From the NCBI GenBank assembly GCA_037133675.1, contig JBAXNR010000079.1, forward strand, positions 1-20,916: DNA of 20,916 nt, read 5' to 3'. Of the stretch, positions 7,662 to 16,927 are shown one piece after another. Each line of letters starts with the position of its first letter. Position 1 is the first letter of the stretch. The notes below the pieces were generated by a model that saw nothing but the letters and a program-made list of their open reading frames with translations, had not been told where the DNA came from and searched no databases. The translations under genes and the position numbers were made by a program. This DNA is from UBA4132 sp037133675. Lineage in GTDB: Bacteria > Pseudomonadota > Gammaproteobacteria > Methylococcales > Methylomonadaceae.

Positions 7662-8945
7662 ATGAAAAGATTAACAATCACCCTATTAATAGGGCTATTT
7701 TTTGCATTATGGACACTGGTTTTACACGCTGAAACAGCAACAACAAAAGACGGGCATCTTGTCATTACTGAGCAAGAAGCTATCACCTTATTTTATCAAC
7801 GCAATCTTAGTTTGATTGCCGCAAGCTTCAATATTGAAAACGCGCAAGCCGATCAAATTATTGCGGGTGCAATTCCCAATCCTGTATTCAGTCTGACAAT
7901 TTCATCCTTGAACAGCAAAATGTTCAATCAAGATAATCGCAACGCGCCCTTACCCGCTGTTTCGCCACAGATTCAACAATTGATTGAAACCGCTGGCAAA
8001 CGCCGTCTACGCATAGAAAGTAGTGAATTGGCGATTGAAGCAGTCAATTTTGATTTGAAAGATACAGTTCGCCTACTAACCAACGCAGTGCGCCACAGCT
8101 ATTACAACCTATTACTGGCACAAAAGACTGCCAAAGTAGCCAGTGATAACTTTGAACGTTATCGTGAAATTATAAAGGCTAATTCAATGCGGCTTAAAGC
8201 GGGTGATATTGCTGAAAACGATTTTACTCGTATTGAAGTGGAAAGCCTTAAAGCACAAGGCGATCAAAATCAAGCGCAAATGGCGTTGACTCAAGCGCGT
8301 GCTGATTTACTGTTATTGCTGGGTTGGCCCGAAAACAGCCTAGAAATTTCTGCTATTGAGCCTTGGGCAGATGCAAGCCCTGCTGTTGCTCATGCAGGAC
8401 AAGATCAGTTATCTAAACAAGCATTAGAGAAACGCCCAGATTTGCAAGCCGCACGAATTCGTATTGAACAAGCGAAAAAAATGCTCATCTTAGCGAATAG
8501 GTTGGCGATTCCCGATGTCACGGTGGGAGCTTTTTATCAGCGCGACCCAGGAAACTACTTTACCGATAGCGGAGGCATTAGCGTCAGTGTGCCGTTACCG
8601 TTATTTTATCGTCAAGAAGGTGAAATTTCCAAAGCCCATGTTGGTGTTGATTCGGCAGAATTGACATTACAACAGGCTGAACAGAGCGTAAAAACAGATG
8701 TCATGAAAGCCTTGGTTGCTTGGCAAAGTGCCGATGCTATCGCAAAACGCTTTGAGAGTGCCGCACTTGAACGCATTGAAAGATTACGCCTAGCTCAGGA
8801 ATTTGCCTACAGTAAAGGCGCGATAGGTTTGTTGGATTTAATTGATGCCGAGCGTAGTTACAAAGCCATGATGCTGGACTATTACACTGCCTTAGCGAAT
8901 CGCAGTAACGCGTGGGCAGACTTATTAATGGCTTATGGAGAATAA
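7662..8945 (+). CDS. Outer-membrane efflux factor (TolC/CzcC family), system 2
   Basis: Outer-membrane channel subunit of system 2. The N-terminal signal peptide (LTITLLIGLFFALWTLVLHA) is followed by two OEP repeats. The first carries AGAIPNPVFSLT at about residues 74-85, and the second starts at about residue 255 (EKRPDLQAARIRIEQA). The C-terminus has YSKGAIGLLDLIDAERSY, the typical family ending. Its 427 aa is normal. Its divergence from the other two outer-membrane factors of this window argues against a recent copy. No good Shine-Dalgarno is seen before the ATG. The gene runs into the adaptor gene with only a few bases between stop and start, so the two are coupled. Confidence 0.92.
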   Translation: MKRLTITLLIGLFFALWTLVLHAETATTKDGHLVITEQEAITLFYQRNLSLIAASFNIENAQADQIIAGAIPNPVFSLTISSLNSKMFNQDNRNAPLPAVSPQIQQLIETAGKRRLRIESSELAIEAVNFDLKDTVRLLTNAVRHSYYNLLLAQKTAKVASDNFERYREIIKANSMRLKAGDIAENDFTRIEVESLKAQGDQNQAQMALTQARADLLLLLGWPENSLEISAIEPWADASPAVAHAGQDQLSKQALEKRPDLQAARIRIEQAKKMLILANRLAIPDVTVGAFYQRDPGNYFTDSGGISVSVPLPLFYRQEGEISKAHVGVDSAELTLQQAEQSVKTDVMKALVAWQSADAIAKRFESAALERIERLRLAQEFAYSKGAIGLLDLIDAERSYKAMMLDYYTALANRSNAWADLLMAYGE

Positions 8946-8952
8946 GTGTGTG

Positions 8953-10110
8953 ATGACAATGAAATTTTTTAATCCCATCAGCTTAACGGTGGCGTTACTG
9001 TGTTTTTCCCTGTTGGGTTGCCAATCTAAAGATGACGTACCTAAACAGCAAGTCAAAGTGTTACCTAAAGATGAAGTATTACTCGCACCTAATTCGCCCA
9101 AACGGGCTTATATCAAAGAAGCAATTGTTGAATTAGTGCAACGTCCACTGATGGATCCTGTGACAGGGACAATCGCTTATGATGAAACGCACACCGCTCG
9201 TGTGTCATCGCCAATTGCTGGACGGGTGACGGGAGCTATTGCCGCATTAGGGGCATCTATTAAAGCAGGAAGCACCCTCGCAGAATTAGACAGTCCAGAA
9301 CTAGGACAGGCGCAATCGGATTATGCCGATGCCCAAGCAGATTTGAATTTAGCGGTTCGTGCGTCTCAACGTATCCAAGAACTTTATGCTCACGGTATCG
9401 TACCGCGCAAAGACCAAGAACAGGCGCAAGATAATTTAACGCGGGCGCGTAGTGAAGCAGAACGAGCAAGACTTAAATTAGCAAACCTAGGTGTTCATAC
9501 CGAACGTACTGACAACCGCTTCGTGCTTCATGCCCCTATTGAGGGAGTGATTACTGAGCGTAATATCAATGTCGGTATGGAGGTGCGCTCTGATACCCCC
9601 GCACCATTATTTGTTATTTCTGATTTAAGTAAACTATGGGTACAAATGGCGGTGTTTGAAAAAGACATCGGTTTAATTCATGTCGGTGCGAAAGTGTTGG
9701 TGCGTGTCCCCGCCTATCCTAACGAAATTTTTACCGCCACGGTGAGTTACATCAGTCAGGTGGTGGACGAAAAAACCCGCACCGTGCTGGTTCGCTGTCT
9801 GTTGCCTAATGCGGACGAGCGGTTATTACCCGCTATGTATGCCGCTATTGATGTGCAAAGTGATCCGAGCGATAAGGCGATTATTGTTCCGCTCACCGCA
9901 CTATTTACTGAAGGAGATTCTGACTGGTTATTTGTTGCTATTGGTGATGGGCATTATCAAAAACGCCCCGTCAAAGCAGGGCTACGTCTTAAAGATAAGT
10001 CCATCATTCAGGAGGGTTTAAAAGCGGGGGAACGCTTAGTAGTTGACGGAGCGTTACTATTGCGTACTGAGGAAGATAGCGAACAGGATACGGGAACACC
10101 TAAATCATGA
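8953..10110 (+). CDS. HME-RND periplasmic adaptor lipoprotein (CzcB/CusB-like), system 2
   Basis: Membrane-fusion subunit of system 2. The reading frame is open from an ATG at 8935, but that ATG lies inside the GGAG that would serve as ribosome site (8937-8940). I prefer the ATG at 8953 (or 8959), which puts the lipoprotein signal and lipobox SLLGC (Cys23) at a normal distance. Lipoyl halves appear around VSSPIAGRVTGAIAALG and LHAPIEGVITERNINVG and flank an alpha-helical hairpin (QAQSDYADAQADLNLA to about RLKLANLG). Beta-barrel and membrane-proximal domains follow (ISDLSKLWVQMAVFEKDIG). The stop overlaps the pump start as ATGA. Confidence 0.92.
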   Translation: MTMKFFNPISLTVALLCFSLLGCQSKDDVPKQQVKVLPKDEVLLAPNSPKRAYIKEAIVELVQRPLMDPVTGTIAYDETHTARVSSPIAGRVTGAIAALGASIKAGSTLAELDSPELGQAQSDYADAQADLNLAVRASQRIQELYAHGIVPRKDQEQAQDNLTRARSEAERARLKLANLGVHTERTDNRFVLHAPIEGVITERNINVGMEVRSDTPAPLFVISDLSKLWVQMAVFEKDIGLIHVGAKVLVRVPAYPNEIFTATVSYISQVVDEKTRTVLVRCLLPNADERLLPAMYAAIDVQSDPSDKAIIVPLTALFTEGDSDWLFVAIGDGHYQKRPVKAGLRLKDKSIIQEGLKAGERLVVDGALLLRTEEDSEQDTGTPKS

Positions 10111-13100
10111 TTAACAAACTTATTGCTTTCTGCTTACAACAACGCCTATTGATTATTGGCGCATCCCTACTACTCGCAGTTGTGGGTATCATTTCCTTTG
10201 AACGCCTACCCGTACAAGCGTTTCCTGATGTACAAAATGTGTTTGTGCAGGTGGTCACACAATATTCAGGTCAAGCACCCGAAGAAGTAGAAAAGCTGAT
10301 TAGTTTACCGATAGAAAAAGAAATGAATGGCTTGCCGCATTTAATCAATATGCGTTCAGTGTCCATTTTTGGTTTATCAGTAGTTACACTTACTTTTGAC
10401 GATGATGCTGAAGATTATTTTTCACGCCAACAAGTTTTGGAACGTTTACAAGAGGTAAATTTACCCGCTGGAGTGAATCCGTCCATTGCCCCCTTATCCA
10501 CAGGGGTTGGAGAAATTTATCGTTATCGTATTGAAGCACCTGATTATCCGTTAGTTGAACAACGGGCGTTACAAGATTGGGTTATTGAGCGCACCTTGCG
10601 TACCGTGCAAGGCGTAGCAGATGTAGTGGCTTTTGGTGGGGGAGTTAAGCAATATCAAATAGAAGTTGATCCAGACAAATTAAGGGATTACAAATTATCT
10701 CTACCCGATGTCTACCAAGCAATTGCCGCCAATAATGCCAATACAGGTGGTGGTTATATTGAACACGGCTATGAAGCTCTAGTGGTACGCGGTGCAGGGT
10801 TATTAAAATCTGCGGATGAGATTGGGGACATCGTAGTATCTAGCCAAAACGGTGTTCCCGTATTCGTCAAAAATATCGCCAATGTGGTAATAGGCCCGCA
10901 ACCGCGTAATGGCATTGTTGGCTACAATGATCGTGATGATGTAGTTGAAGGTATTATCTTACTGATTAAAGGGCGTGATGCTATCGAAGTGTTGCAAGGT
11001 GTGAAAGAGAAAATTGCCGATCTGAATAGCCACATTTTGCCGCTGGGGGTCAAAATGATTCCTATCTATGACCGCACCGACTTAGTAGAACACACGGTAC
11101 ACACCGTTGGGCATAATATGCTGGAAGGCGCGGCGTTAATTTTAGCCATTTTAATTATTTTTTTACGGCGGGTGTGGGCTTCAGCGGTGGTAATTGCGGT
11201 GATTCCGCTATCACTAATGTTTGCGTTCATTCTGATTGATATGAAGCACGTTTCCGCTAATCTGATTTCTTTGGGTGCAATTGACTTTGGAATTATCGTG
11301 GACAGTGCGGTAGTGCTGGTAGAAGCCATCATGGTTAAAGTCACACTGGAAATGGCACAAAAAGCCACCGTGGCACACATGAGACAATCCATGTTGATGA
11401 CAGCGGTGGATATGGCTCGACCGATTTTATTTTCTAAAGCCATTATCATCATTGCCTTTTTGCCCATTTTTACTTTTCAGCGCGTGGAAGCAAAAATATT
11501 TTCCCCGATGGCATTCACCCTAAGTTTCGCATTATTGGGTTCATTGATTATTAGTTTAACCTTAGTACCCGTGTTACTGAGTTATCTGATTGGTCCACGC
11601 TTGACTGAATCGCATAATCCATTAGTAGACGGGATGGAACGGATATACCTCGCCATCTTGGAAGCAGTATTACGTCATCCTAAAAAATTATTCACTAGCG
11701 CAATTTTGACCTTAGTGTTATCACTGGCTTCCACGCCATTGATAGGCACTGAATTTATGCCTAAATTGGATGAAGGTAATATTTGGCTGACCATCACGCT
11801 ACCTACCCCCGTGTCATTGGCGAAAGCCAAAGTGCTGGAACAGGATATACGCGGACATTTAAGTAAGTTTAGCGAAACCAAGTCGATACTCACCCAATTA
11901 GGACGACCCGAAGACGGTACCGATCCCAAGGGTTTTAATAATCTGGAAATTCTTATCGATCTGGATCCGAAGGATACTTGGAATAAAAAGTACCATGAAG
12001 ACAAAGATAAATTAGTTGAAGATATGCAGAAAAGTTTGGCAGTATTTCCTGGTTTGCAATTCAATTTTTCTCAAGTGATTCAAGACAACGTAGAAGAAGC
12101 GATTTCTGGGGTTAAAGGTGAAATTGCCATCAAAATTTTTGGTGAAGACCTTAAAATCCTGCAAGAAAAAGCCAATCAAATTACCAGTATTCTCCGCTCT
12201 ATAGAAGGTGCTACCGATGTCGCTGCTGAACAACAATCAGGTTTGGCGCAGATGGTAATCACCGTTGATAGAGCTAAAATTGCCCGTTATGGAATCAATG
12301 TCAATGACGTAGAAAATGTGATTGCGATGGCAGTGGGCGGCAAAACCGCTACTCAAATGCTGGAAGGTGAGCGGCGGTTTGATATTACTGTGCGGCTCAC
12401 AGGTGCGGCTCGAGATTCAGTAGGCGCGATTGAAGATATTACCGTATTGTCACCCGATGGTAGTCGTATTCCGTTAGCCGAATTAGCGGATATTAAAATA
12501 AACCAAGGCGCGTCGCGTATCAGTCGTGAAGATAATATACGGCGTATTGCCATCAAATGTAATTTAATCGACCGCGATCAAGGCAGTTTTGTCACAGAAG
12601 CTCAACAAAAAGTCAGTGAGCAAGTGGTTTTGCAACCAGGGTATCGTATCGTCTGGAGCGGTCAATTTGAAAACCAACAACGCGCAATGAAACGGCTTTC
12701 GTTTATCGTACCGATTAGTTTAGTGTTGATTTTCGTGCTGTTATTCTGGGCGTTTCAATCGCTCAAAAGTGCCTCGCTGATTGTGATGAATGTGCCTTTT
12801 GCGATGATAGGCGGCTTGGTCGCATTATTGCTGACTGGCATTCATTTAAGCGTATCAGCAGCGGTGGGATTTATTGCCTTATTCGGCATTGCGGTACAAA
12901 ATGGCGTTATTCTGTTATCGCAAATTAATCATCTTAGGCGTGAAGGTATTTCGTTGGAAGAGGCTATTTTACAAGGTTCAGTCAGTCGATTGCGTCCTGT
13001 AGTGATGACTGCACTCATGGCAATCTTAGGCTTAATGCCAGCCGCATTGTCTACTAGCGTGGGTTCAGAAACCGCAAAACCCTTTGCAGTGGTGATTATC

Positions 13101-13184
13101 GGTGGACTTATTACTGCAACACTATTAACCTTGACCATGTTGCCCGCACTTTACCGTCATTTTGAAGAACACCATGAATCCTAA
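10107..13184 (+). CDS. Heavy-metal efflux RND pump (CzcA/CnrA-type), system 2
   Basis: A 1025-aa inner-membrane RND transporter with the usual two halves of porter domain plus six membrane helices each. The TM4 motif at residues 393-407 reads DFG-x3-DSAV-x3-EA, with D393, D399 and E406 retained. The DSAV form is associated with the Co/Ni class (CnrA/NccA-like) in the HME grouping. The usual Asn after the Glu is Ala here. This makes Co/Ni the best guess, but that is inference. Its start overlaps the adaptor stop (ATGA). The next gene, a PII-like protein, starts 9 bases after the stop, consistent with one operon. It differs clearly from pump 1, so the tandem arrangement is not a recent duplication of the pump. 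Confidence 0.95.
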   Translation: MINKLIAFCLQQRLLIIGASLLLAVVGIISFERLPVQAFPDVQNVFVQVVTQYSGQAPEEVEKLISLPIEKEMNGLPHLINMRSVSIFGLSVVTLTFDDDAEDYFSRQQVLERLQEVNLPAGVNPSIAPLSTGVGEIYRYRIEAPDYPLVEQRALQDWVIERTLRTVQGVADVVAFGGGVKQYQIEVDPDKLRDYKLSLPDVYQAIAANNANTGGGYIEHGYEALVVRGAGLLKSADEIGDIVVSSQNGVPVFVKNIANVVIGPQPRNGIVGYNDRDDVVEGIILLIKGRDAIEVLQGVKEKIADLNSHILPLGVKMIPIYDRTDLVEHTVHTVGHNMLEGAALILAILIIFLRRVWASAVVIAVIPLSLMFAFILIDMKHVSANLISLGAIDFGIIVDSAVVLVEAIMVKVTLEMAQKATVAHMRQSMLMTAVDMARPILFSKAIIIIAFLPIFTFQRVEAKIFSPMAFTLSFALLGSLIISLTLVPVLLSYLIGPRLTESHNPLVDGMERIYLAILEAVLRHPKKLFTSAILTLVLSLASTPLIGTEFMPKLDEGNIWLTITLPTPVSLAKAKVLEQDIRGHLSKFSETKSILTQLGRPEDGTDPKGFNNLEILIDLDPKDTWNKKYHEDKDKLVEDMQKSLAVFPGLQFNFSQVIQDNVEEAISGVKGEIAIKIFGEDLKILQEKANQITSILRSIEGATDVAAEQQSGLAQMVITVDRAKIARYGINVNDVENVIAMAVGGKTATQMLEGERRFDITVRLTGAARDSVGAIEDITVLSPDGSRIPLAELADIKINQGASRISREDNIRRIAIKCNLIDRDQGSFVTEAQQKVSEQVVLQPGYRIVWSGQFENQQRAMKRLSFIVPISLVLIFVLLFWAFQSLKSASLIVMNVPFAMIGGLVALLLTGIHLSVSAAVGFIALFGIAVQNGVILLSQINHLRREGISLEEAILQGSVSRLRPVVMTALMAILGLMPAALSTSVGSETAKPFAVVIIGGLITATLLTLTMLPALYRHFEEHHES

Positions 13185-13193
13185 GGTCTCACC

Positions 13194-13520
13194 ATGAAAG
13201 AAATTCGCGCCTATATCCAACCGTTTATGTTAGCTAAATTGACGCAGACACTGCTTGAAATACCGCTTTTTCCAGGCATGAGTGTCTCCGATTGCCAAGG
13301 TTTTGGACGAGTCAAAGTGATTAATGGACAGGATTATATGCCGTTCATGGCAAAAAAACGTATTGAGATTTTCGCGCATGATGAACAAGTGGAGAGTATT
13401 TTCAATGCGATTATGACGATTGCCAATACACATCAACACGGTGCAGGCAAGGTTTACATCATTGATGTAGATGAAGGCGCGATTATAAGCACAGGTGAAC
13501 GTGGAAAAAACTTGGTGTAG
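13194..13520 (+). CDS. PII-like signalling protein of the metal-efflux-associated group
   Basis: A 108-aa GlnB-fold protein. The start MKEIRAYIQPF, the GFGRVK turn and the C-terminal KVYIIDVDEGAIISTGERG align with PII landmarks. It departs from classical PII in three ways. The T-loop region between GFGR and KRIEIF is about five residues shorter. There is no equivalent of the uridylylated Tyr51. The two ATP-phosphate-contacting Arg of the RxRTGE segment are Ile and Ser. This fits the PII-NG group described beside CzcA-type pumps, not nitrogen control. It may bind a metal or small ligand and modulate the pump; that role is inference. It is the last gene of operon 2. Confidence 0.85.
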   Translation: MKEIRAYIQPFMLAKLTQTLLEIPLFPGMSVSDCQGFGRVKVINGQDYMPFMAKKRIEIFAHDEQVESIFNAIMTIANTHQHGAGKVYIIDVDEGAIISTGERGKNLV

Positions 13521-13525
13521 TAGCT

Positions 13526-13553
13526 AGGAGTCCAAAACACCTTTTGGACTCCT
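13526..13553. terminator. Perfect hairpin between convergent efflux operons
   Basis: AGGAGTCCAAAA (13526-13537), loop CACC, TTTTGGACTCCT (13542-13553) make a 12-bp perfect stem 5 bp after the PII-like stop and 6 bp before the end of the minus-strand DUF3240 gene. It can fold in transcripts from both strands. The T-run is inside the stem and no long U-tract follows on either strand, so efficiency is uncertain. Position argues for a shared bidirectional terminator. Confidence 0.75.
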
Positions 13554-13559
13554 GTAAAC

Positions 13560-13868
13560 TTAAATCACCCCGCTAACAATTACGGGTAACACCCAATACT
13601 GAATACCAGAGCCTGAAAACTCTTGTTTTAATTTTTCAACTAAGATATCCAAATCGTTTTCATCAATGTACATTTGAAAACGTAGCTGTTTTTGCCGACC
13701 AGTCACTTGTTCAGCCAATGACAAACCTTTGTTTTCATGATGATGGGAGTTGACGGCAAAACTGCTAAACCCCAGTTCTTCTTCTAAAGTCAGTAGCGCA
13801 TCAACAAGAGCCTCTTCGAGACTGGGTGGTACGTTAATCGTCACCAAATATTCTTTGTCATGCTTCAT
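13560..13868 (-). CDS. DUF3240 family protein (PII-like fold), last gene of system 3
   Basis: A 102-aa soluble protein. The pattern EYLVTINVPPSLEEALVDAL near the N-terminus, a central GRQKQLRFQMYI strand and a C-terminal QYWVLPVIVSGVI match my knowledge of DUF3240, a short family commonly encoded next to CzcA-type pumps and thought to share the PII-like ferredoxin fold. A His-rich loop (NSHHHE) at about residues 41-46 could bind metal. The start overlaps the RND stop as ATGA, so it is translationally coupled. Its function is unknown. By position and fold it is the counterpart of the PII-like protein ending at 13520. Confidence 0.85.
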   Translation of the reverse strand: MKHDKEYLVTINVPPSLEEALVDALLTLEEELGFSSFAVNSHHHENKGLSLAEQVTGRQKQLRFQMYIDENDLDILVEKLKQEFSGSGIQYWVLPVIVSGVI

Positions 13869-16800
13869 AATCTGTCCTCTTTGGGTAAGCCATATAATTT
13901 AAACAAAATCGGCAATAAAAATAGCGTCAGGAAAGTAGATGACACCAAACCGCCAATGACCACAATGGCTAACGGGCGTTGAATTTCAGAGCCAGGCCCT
14001 GTGGCAAATAATAACGGAATCAAACCAAACGCAGCAATGCTCGCAGTCATTAATACAGGGCGTAATCGCCGTGACGAACCCAGCGTAACGACTTTCAGTA
14101 TGTCCATACCCATTGCTTTAAGCTGATTAAAATAACTTACCATCACCACGCCATTCAGCACCGCGATACCTAACAAAGCGATAAAACCAACCGAGGCAGG
14201 GACGGATAAATATTCACCTGAAATCCACAAGCCAAAAACACCGCCGACCATTGCCAACGGAATATTGGATAATACCAATACTGCTTGTCGCACTGAGCCA
14301 AAGGTAGAAAATAATAATAAAAAAATTAAACCCAAGGCGATAGGCACAACCAATTTTAAGGTTGCCGCTGCCCGTTGTTGGTTTTCAAATTGTCCGCCAA
14401 ATTCCACGGTATAACCTGTGGGTAGTTTGACTTTTTCTTCCACTGCTTTACGCGCTTCATCAACAAAGCCAACTAAATCTCGTCCGTTCACATTACTGCG
14501 TACCACTACAAATCGTTGTCCTTTTTCTCTGCCGATGGATACCACGCCTTCCACTTTATCAATGTGTGCGATTGCGGTCACAGGCACATGACCACCGTTA
14601 GGTAGCGTAATTTGCAAATCCTCAAAATTCGCGGTGTTACTACTACCGCGTAGAATAATCGGTGTGCGCTTAATGCCTTCCTGCACAATACCCAAATTTA
14701 AGCCTTCAATCTGAGCGCGTAATAAATTTTCGATACTGTCCGCATCCAAACCCAAACGCCCTGCGGCAAGTTTGTCGATAGTGAGTTGTAAAAACTGCAT
14801 CCCGTCATTTTGCTTGGCAAATACATCACTTGAACCGCTAATCTTTTTTAAGGTTTCGGCAATTTCATTGGCTTTATCGTTAAGCACCGCGAGGTCTGCA
14901 CCAAATAATTTAATGGCAACATCACCGCGTGTTCCTGTGAGCATTTCTGATACCCGCATTTCAATCGGTTGGGTAAAACCAAAGGCGATACCTGGAGTTT
15001 GTGCCATGACTTTACGGATTTCTTCAATCAACTCATCTTTACTATTCATCCGCCATTGGTCTTTAGGTTTTAATACCAAAAAAGTATCGGTTTCATTTAA
15101 ACCCATTGGATCAAGCCCTAATTCATCCGAACCGACTCGCGACACGATGGTGGCAATTTCAGGCACGTTTTTTAGCAGATTTTTTTGCACCTGACCGTCT
15201 AAATCCACCGATTTTGCCAGAGTGATAGAAGGCAGTTTTTCCAATTGCAAAATAATATCGCCTTCGTCCATTGTGGGCATGAAGGTACTACCAATTTGCG
15301 TGAACACCATCACGGTGATAACCAATAACACACCTGCACCTGTAAATACGATTTTGCTATTGTTTAAACACCAGAGCAAACTGGGTTGGTAGAGTTTTTG
15401 TAGTTGGCGTGGTAGCCACGGTTCTTCATGCGAGACTTCTTTTAACAAATAAGAGGCAATCACAGGAATCACCGTAAGCGACAATATCAATGAACCACTA
15501 AGCGCGAACACGATGGTCAATGCCACAGGGGTGAATAATTTTCCTTCTAAACCTTGCAGAGTGAGCAACGGTAAAAATACGATGATAATAATTAAAATCC
15601 CAGCAGTCACAGACGCGGCAACTTCGGTAGTAGCACGATAAATAATGTGCAAGCGTGGCAAGCGTTTGGCAGTTTGAGTTTCAGCTAAATGAGTGATGAG
15701 ATTTTCCACCACTACCACCGCCGCATCCACCAACATACCAATGGCTATCGCTAAGCCGCCTAAACTCATTAAATTAGCCGACATACCCATTTGCTTCATC
15801 AAAATAAAGGTAAATAAAGCGGCAAGCGGCAACGCTAACGCAACCACTAATGCGGCGCGTAAATTACCCAAAAATAAAATCAGCAACACGATGACTAATA
15901 CAATCGCTTCTAGTAGCGCGTGTAATACTGTTTCTACCGCTTTATCTACTAAATCACCACGATTGTAAAACACATTGGCTTCCACACCTTTTGGAAAAGC
16001 TTTTTTGAGTTCTTCAAACTTTGCTTCAATACCTTTAATAGTTTGCCGTGCATTCGCACCGCGTAAACTCAGTACCAGCCCTGTCACTGATTCACCCTCA
16101 CCATTTTTACTCACTGCACCATAACGGGTAATCGCGCCTATATTCACTTCGGCAACATCGGCAACGGTAATGGGTGTACCATTTTTGTTATCCACGACAA
16201 TGTTTTTGACATCATTAATATTTTTAATCCTCCCTTCTGCTCGCACGATTAAAGCTTCTTCGCCATCGGTCATGCGTCCTGCCCCATCATTACGGTTATT
16301 GCTTTGTATCGCTTGTTGTAATTTATCGATACCAATACCTCTCGCTGATAAGCGGGTATTATCAGGAATAATCTCAAAACTACGCACTAAACCGCCTAAG
16401 GAATTGACATCGGCAACCCCTGCAACGGTACGCAATGCTGGACGAATCACCCAATCCAATAAACTGCGCCGTTCCATCAAGCTTAATCCGCCGCCTTCTA
16501 CAGAAAACATGAACATCTCGCCTAAGGGTGTGGTCATAGGTGCAATACCGCCTGTTACTCCTGCGGGTAAATTTCCCCACATGGTGTTTAAGCGTTCGGC
16601 GATTTGTTGCCGCGCCCAAAAAATATCGGTACCTTCGGCAAAATCGACCGTAATATCAGTTAAGGCGTATTTGGCAATCGAGCGCAACATAGTTTGATGT
16701 GGTATGCCTAATAACTCGACTTCAATAGGCGCGGTGATACGCGCTTCCACTTCTTCGGGGGTCATGCCCGCCGCTTTGACGATAATTTTTACTTGCGTTG

Positions 16801-16927
16801 GTGAGACTTCGGGAAACGCATCAATGGGAATATTGGTAAACGCATGATAACCACCCCCTGCTAATAACAGCACGAAAATCATCATCAACAGTCGCTGACT
16901 TAGAGCAAAGCGAATAAGAGGAGACAT
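13865..16927 (-). CDS. Heavy-metal efflux RND pump (CusA/CzcA superfamily, HME5-like), system 3
   Basis: A 1020-aa inner-membrane RND pump. The TM4 region at residues 390-409 reads GGLAIAIGMLVDAAVVVVEN, close to the CusA-type AIG-x-M-x-DAA-x4-EN motif, with D401 and E408. When I align by eye to CusA around the copper-relay methionines, the YMPST, LEMVE and IDMLS positions read ILQLEKLPS, GLNETDT and VSEMLTG. The Met ligands are therefore absent, or shifted by one in the last case. This argues against a standard Cu(I)/Ag(I) pump and for the less defined HME5-like group. The start overlaps the adaptor stop by one base, and the DUF3240 gene overlaps the stop. Substrate remains open. Confidence 0.93.
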   Translation of the reverse strand: MSPLIRFALSQRLLMMIFVLLLAGGGYHAFTNIPIDAFPEVSPTQVKIIVKAAGMTPEEVEARITAPIEVELLGIPHQTMLRSIAKYALTDITVDFAEGTDIFWARQQIAERLNTMWGNLPAGVTGGIAPMTTPLGEMFMFSVEGGGLSLMERRSLLDWVIRPALRTVAGVADVNSLGGLVRSFEIIPDNTRLSARGIGIDKLQQAIQSNNRNDGAGRMTDGEEALIVRAEGRIKNINDVKNIVVDNKNGTPITVADVAEVNIGAITRYGAVSKNGEGESVTGLVLSLRGANARQTIKGIEAKFEELKKAFPKGVEANVFYNRGDLVDKAVETVLHALLEAIVLVIVLLILFLGNLRAALVVALALPLAALFTFILMKQMGMSANLMSLGGLAIAIGMLVDAAVVVVENLITHLAETQTAKRLPRLHIIYRATTEVAASVTAGILIIIIVFLPLLTLQGLEGKLFTPVALTIVFALSGSLILSLTVIPVIASYLLKEVSHEEPWLPRQLQKLYQPSLLWCLNNSKIVFTGAGVLLVITVMVFTQIGSTFMPTMDEGDIILQLEKLPSITLAKSVDLDGQVQKNLLKNVPEIATIVSRVGSDELGLDPMGLNETDTFLVLKPKDQWRMNSKDELIEEIRKVMAQTPGIAFGFTQPIEMRVSEMLTGTRGDVAIKLFGADLAVLNDKANEIAETLKKISGSSDVFAKQNDGMQFLQLTIDKLAAGRLGLDADSIENLLRAQIEGLNLGIVQEGIKRTPIILRGSSNTANFEDLQITLPNGGHVPVTAIAHIDKVEGVVSIGREKGQRFVVVRSNVNGRDLVGFVDEARKAVEEKVKLPTGYTVEFGGQFENQQRAAATLKLVVPIALGLIFLLLFSTFGSVRQAVLVLSNIPLAMVGGVFGLWISGEYLSVPASVGFIALLGIAVLNGVVMVSYFNQLKAMGMDILKVVTLGSSRRLRPVLMTASIAAFGLIPLLFATGPGSEIQRPLAIVVIGGLVSSTFLTLFLLPILFKLYGLPKEDRL

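Noticed and set aside
8935..8952. Upstream ATG as start of the system 2 adaptor
   Set aside because: It overlaps the likely ribosome site and adds six residues before a standard lipoprotein signal; the ATG at 8953 or 8959 fits better.
9481..9493. CAAACCTAGGTG, resembling the palindromic element core
   Set aside because: It lies in a normal family-conserved part of the system 2 adaptor (LANLGVHT) and lacks the right arm, so it is coincidence.
16170..16697. 175-codon plus-strand open frame
   Set aside because: It is fully antisense to the system 3 pump, with no ribosome site or domain; the pump frame is clearly the real one.
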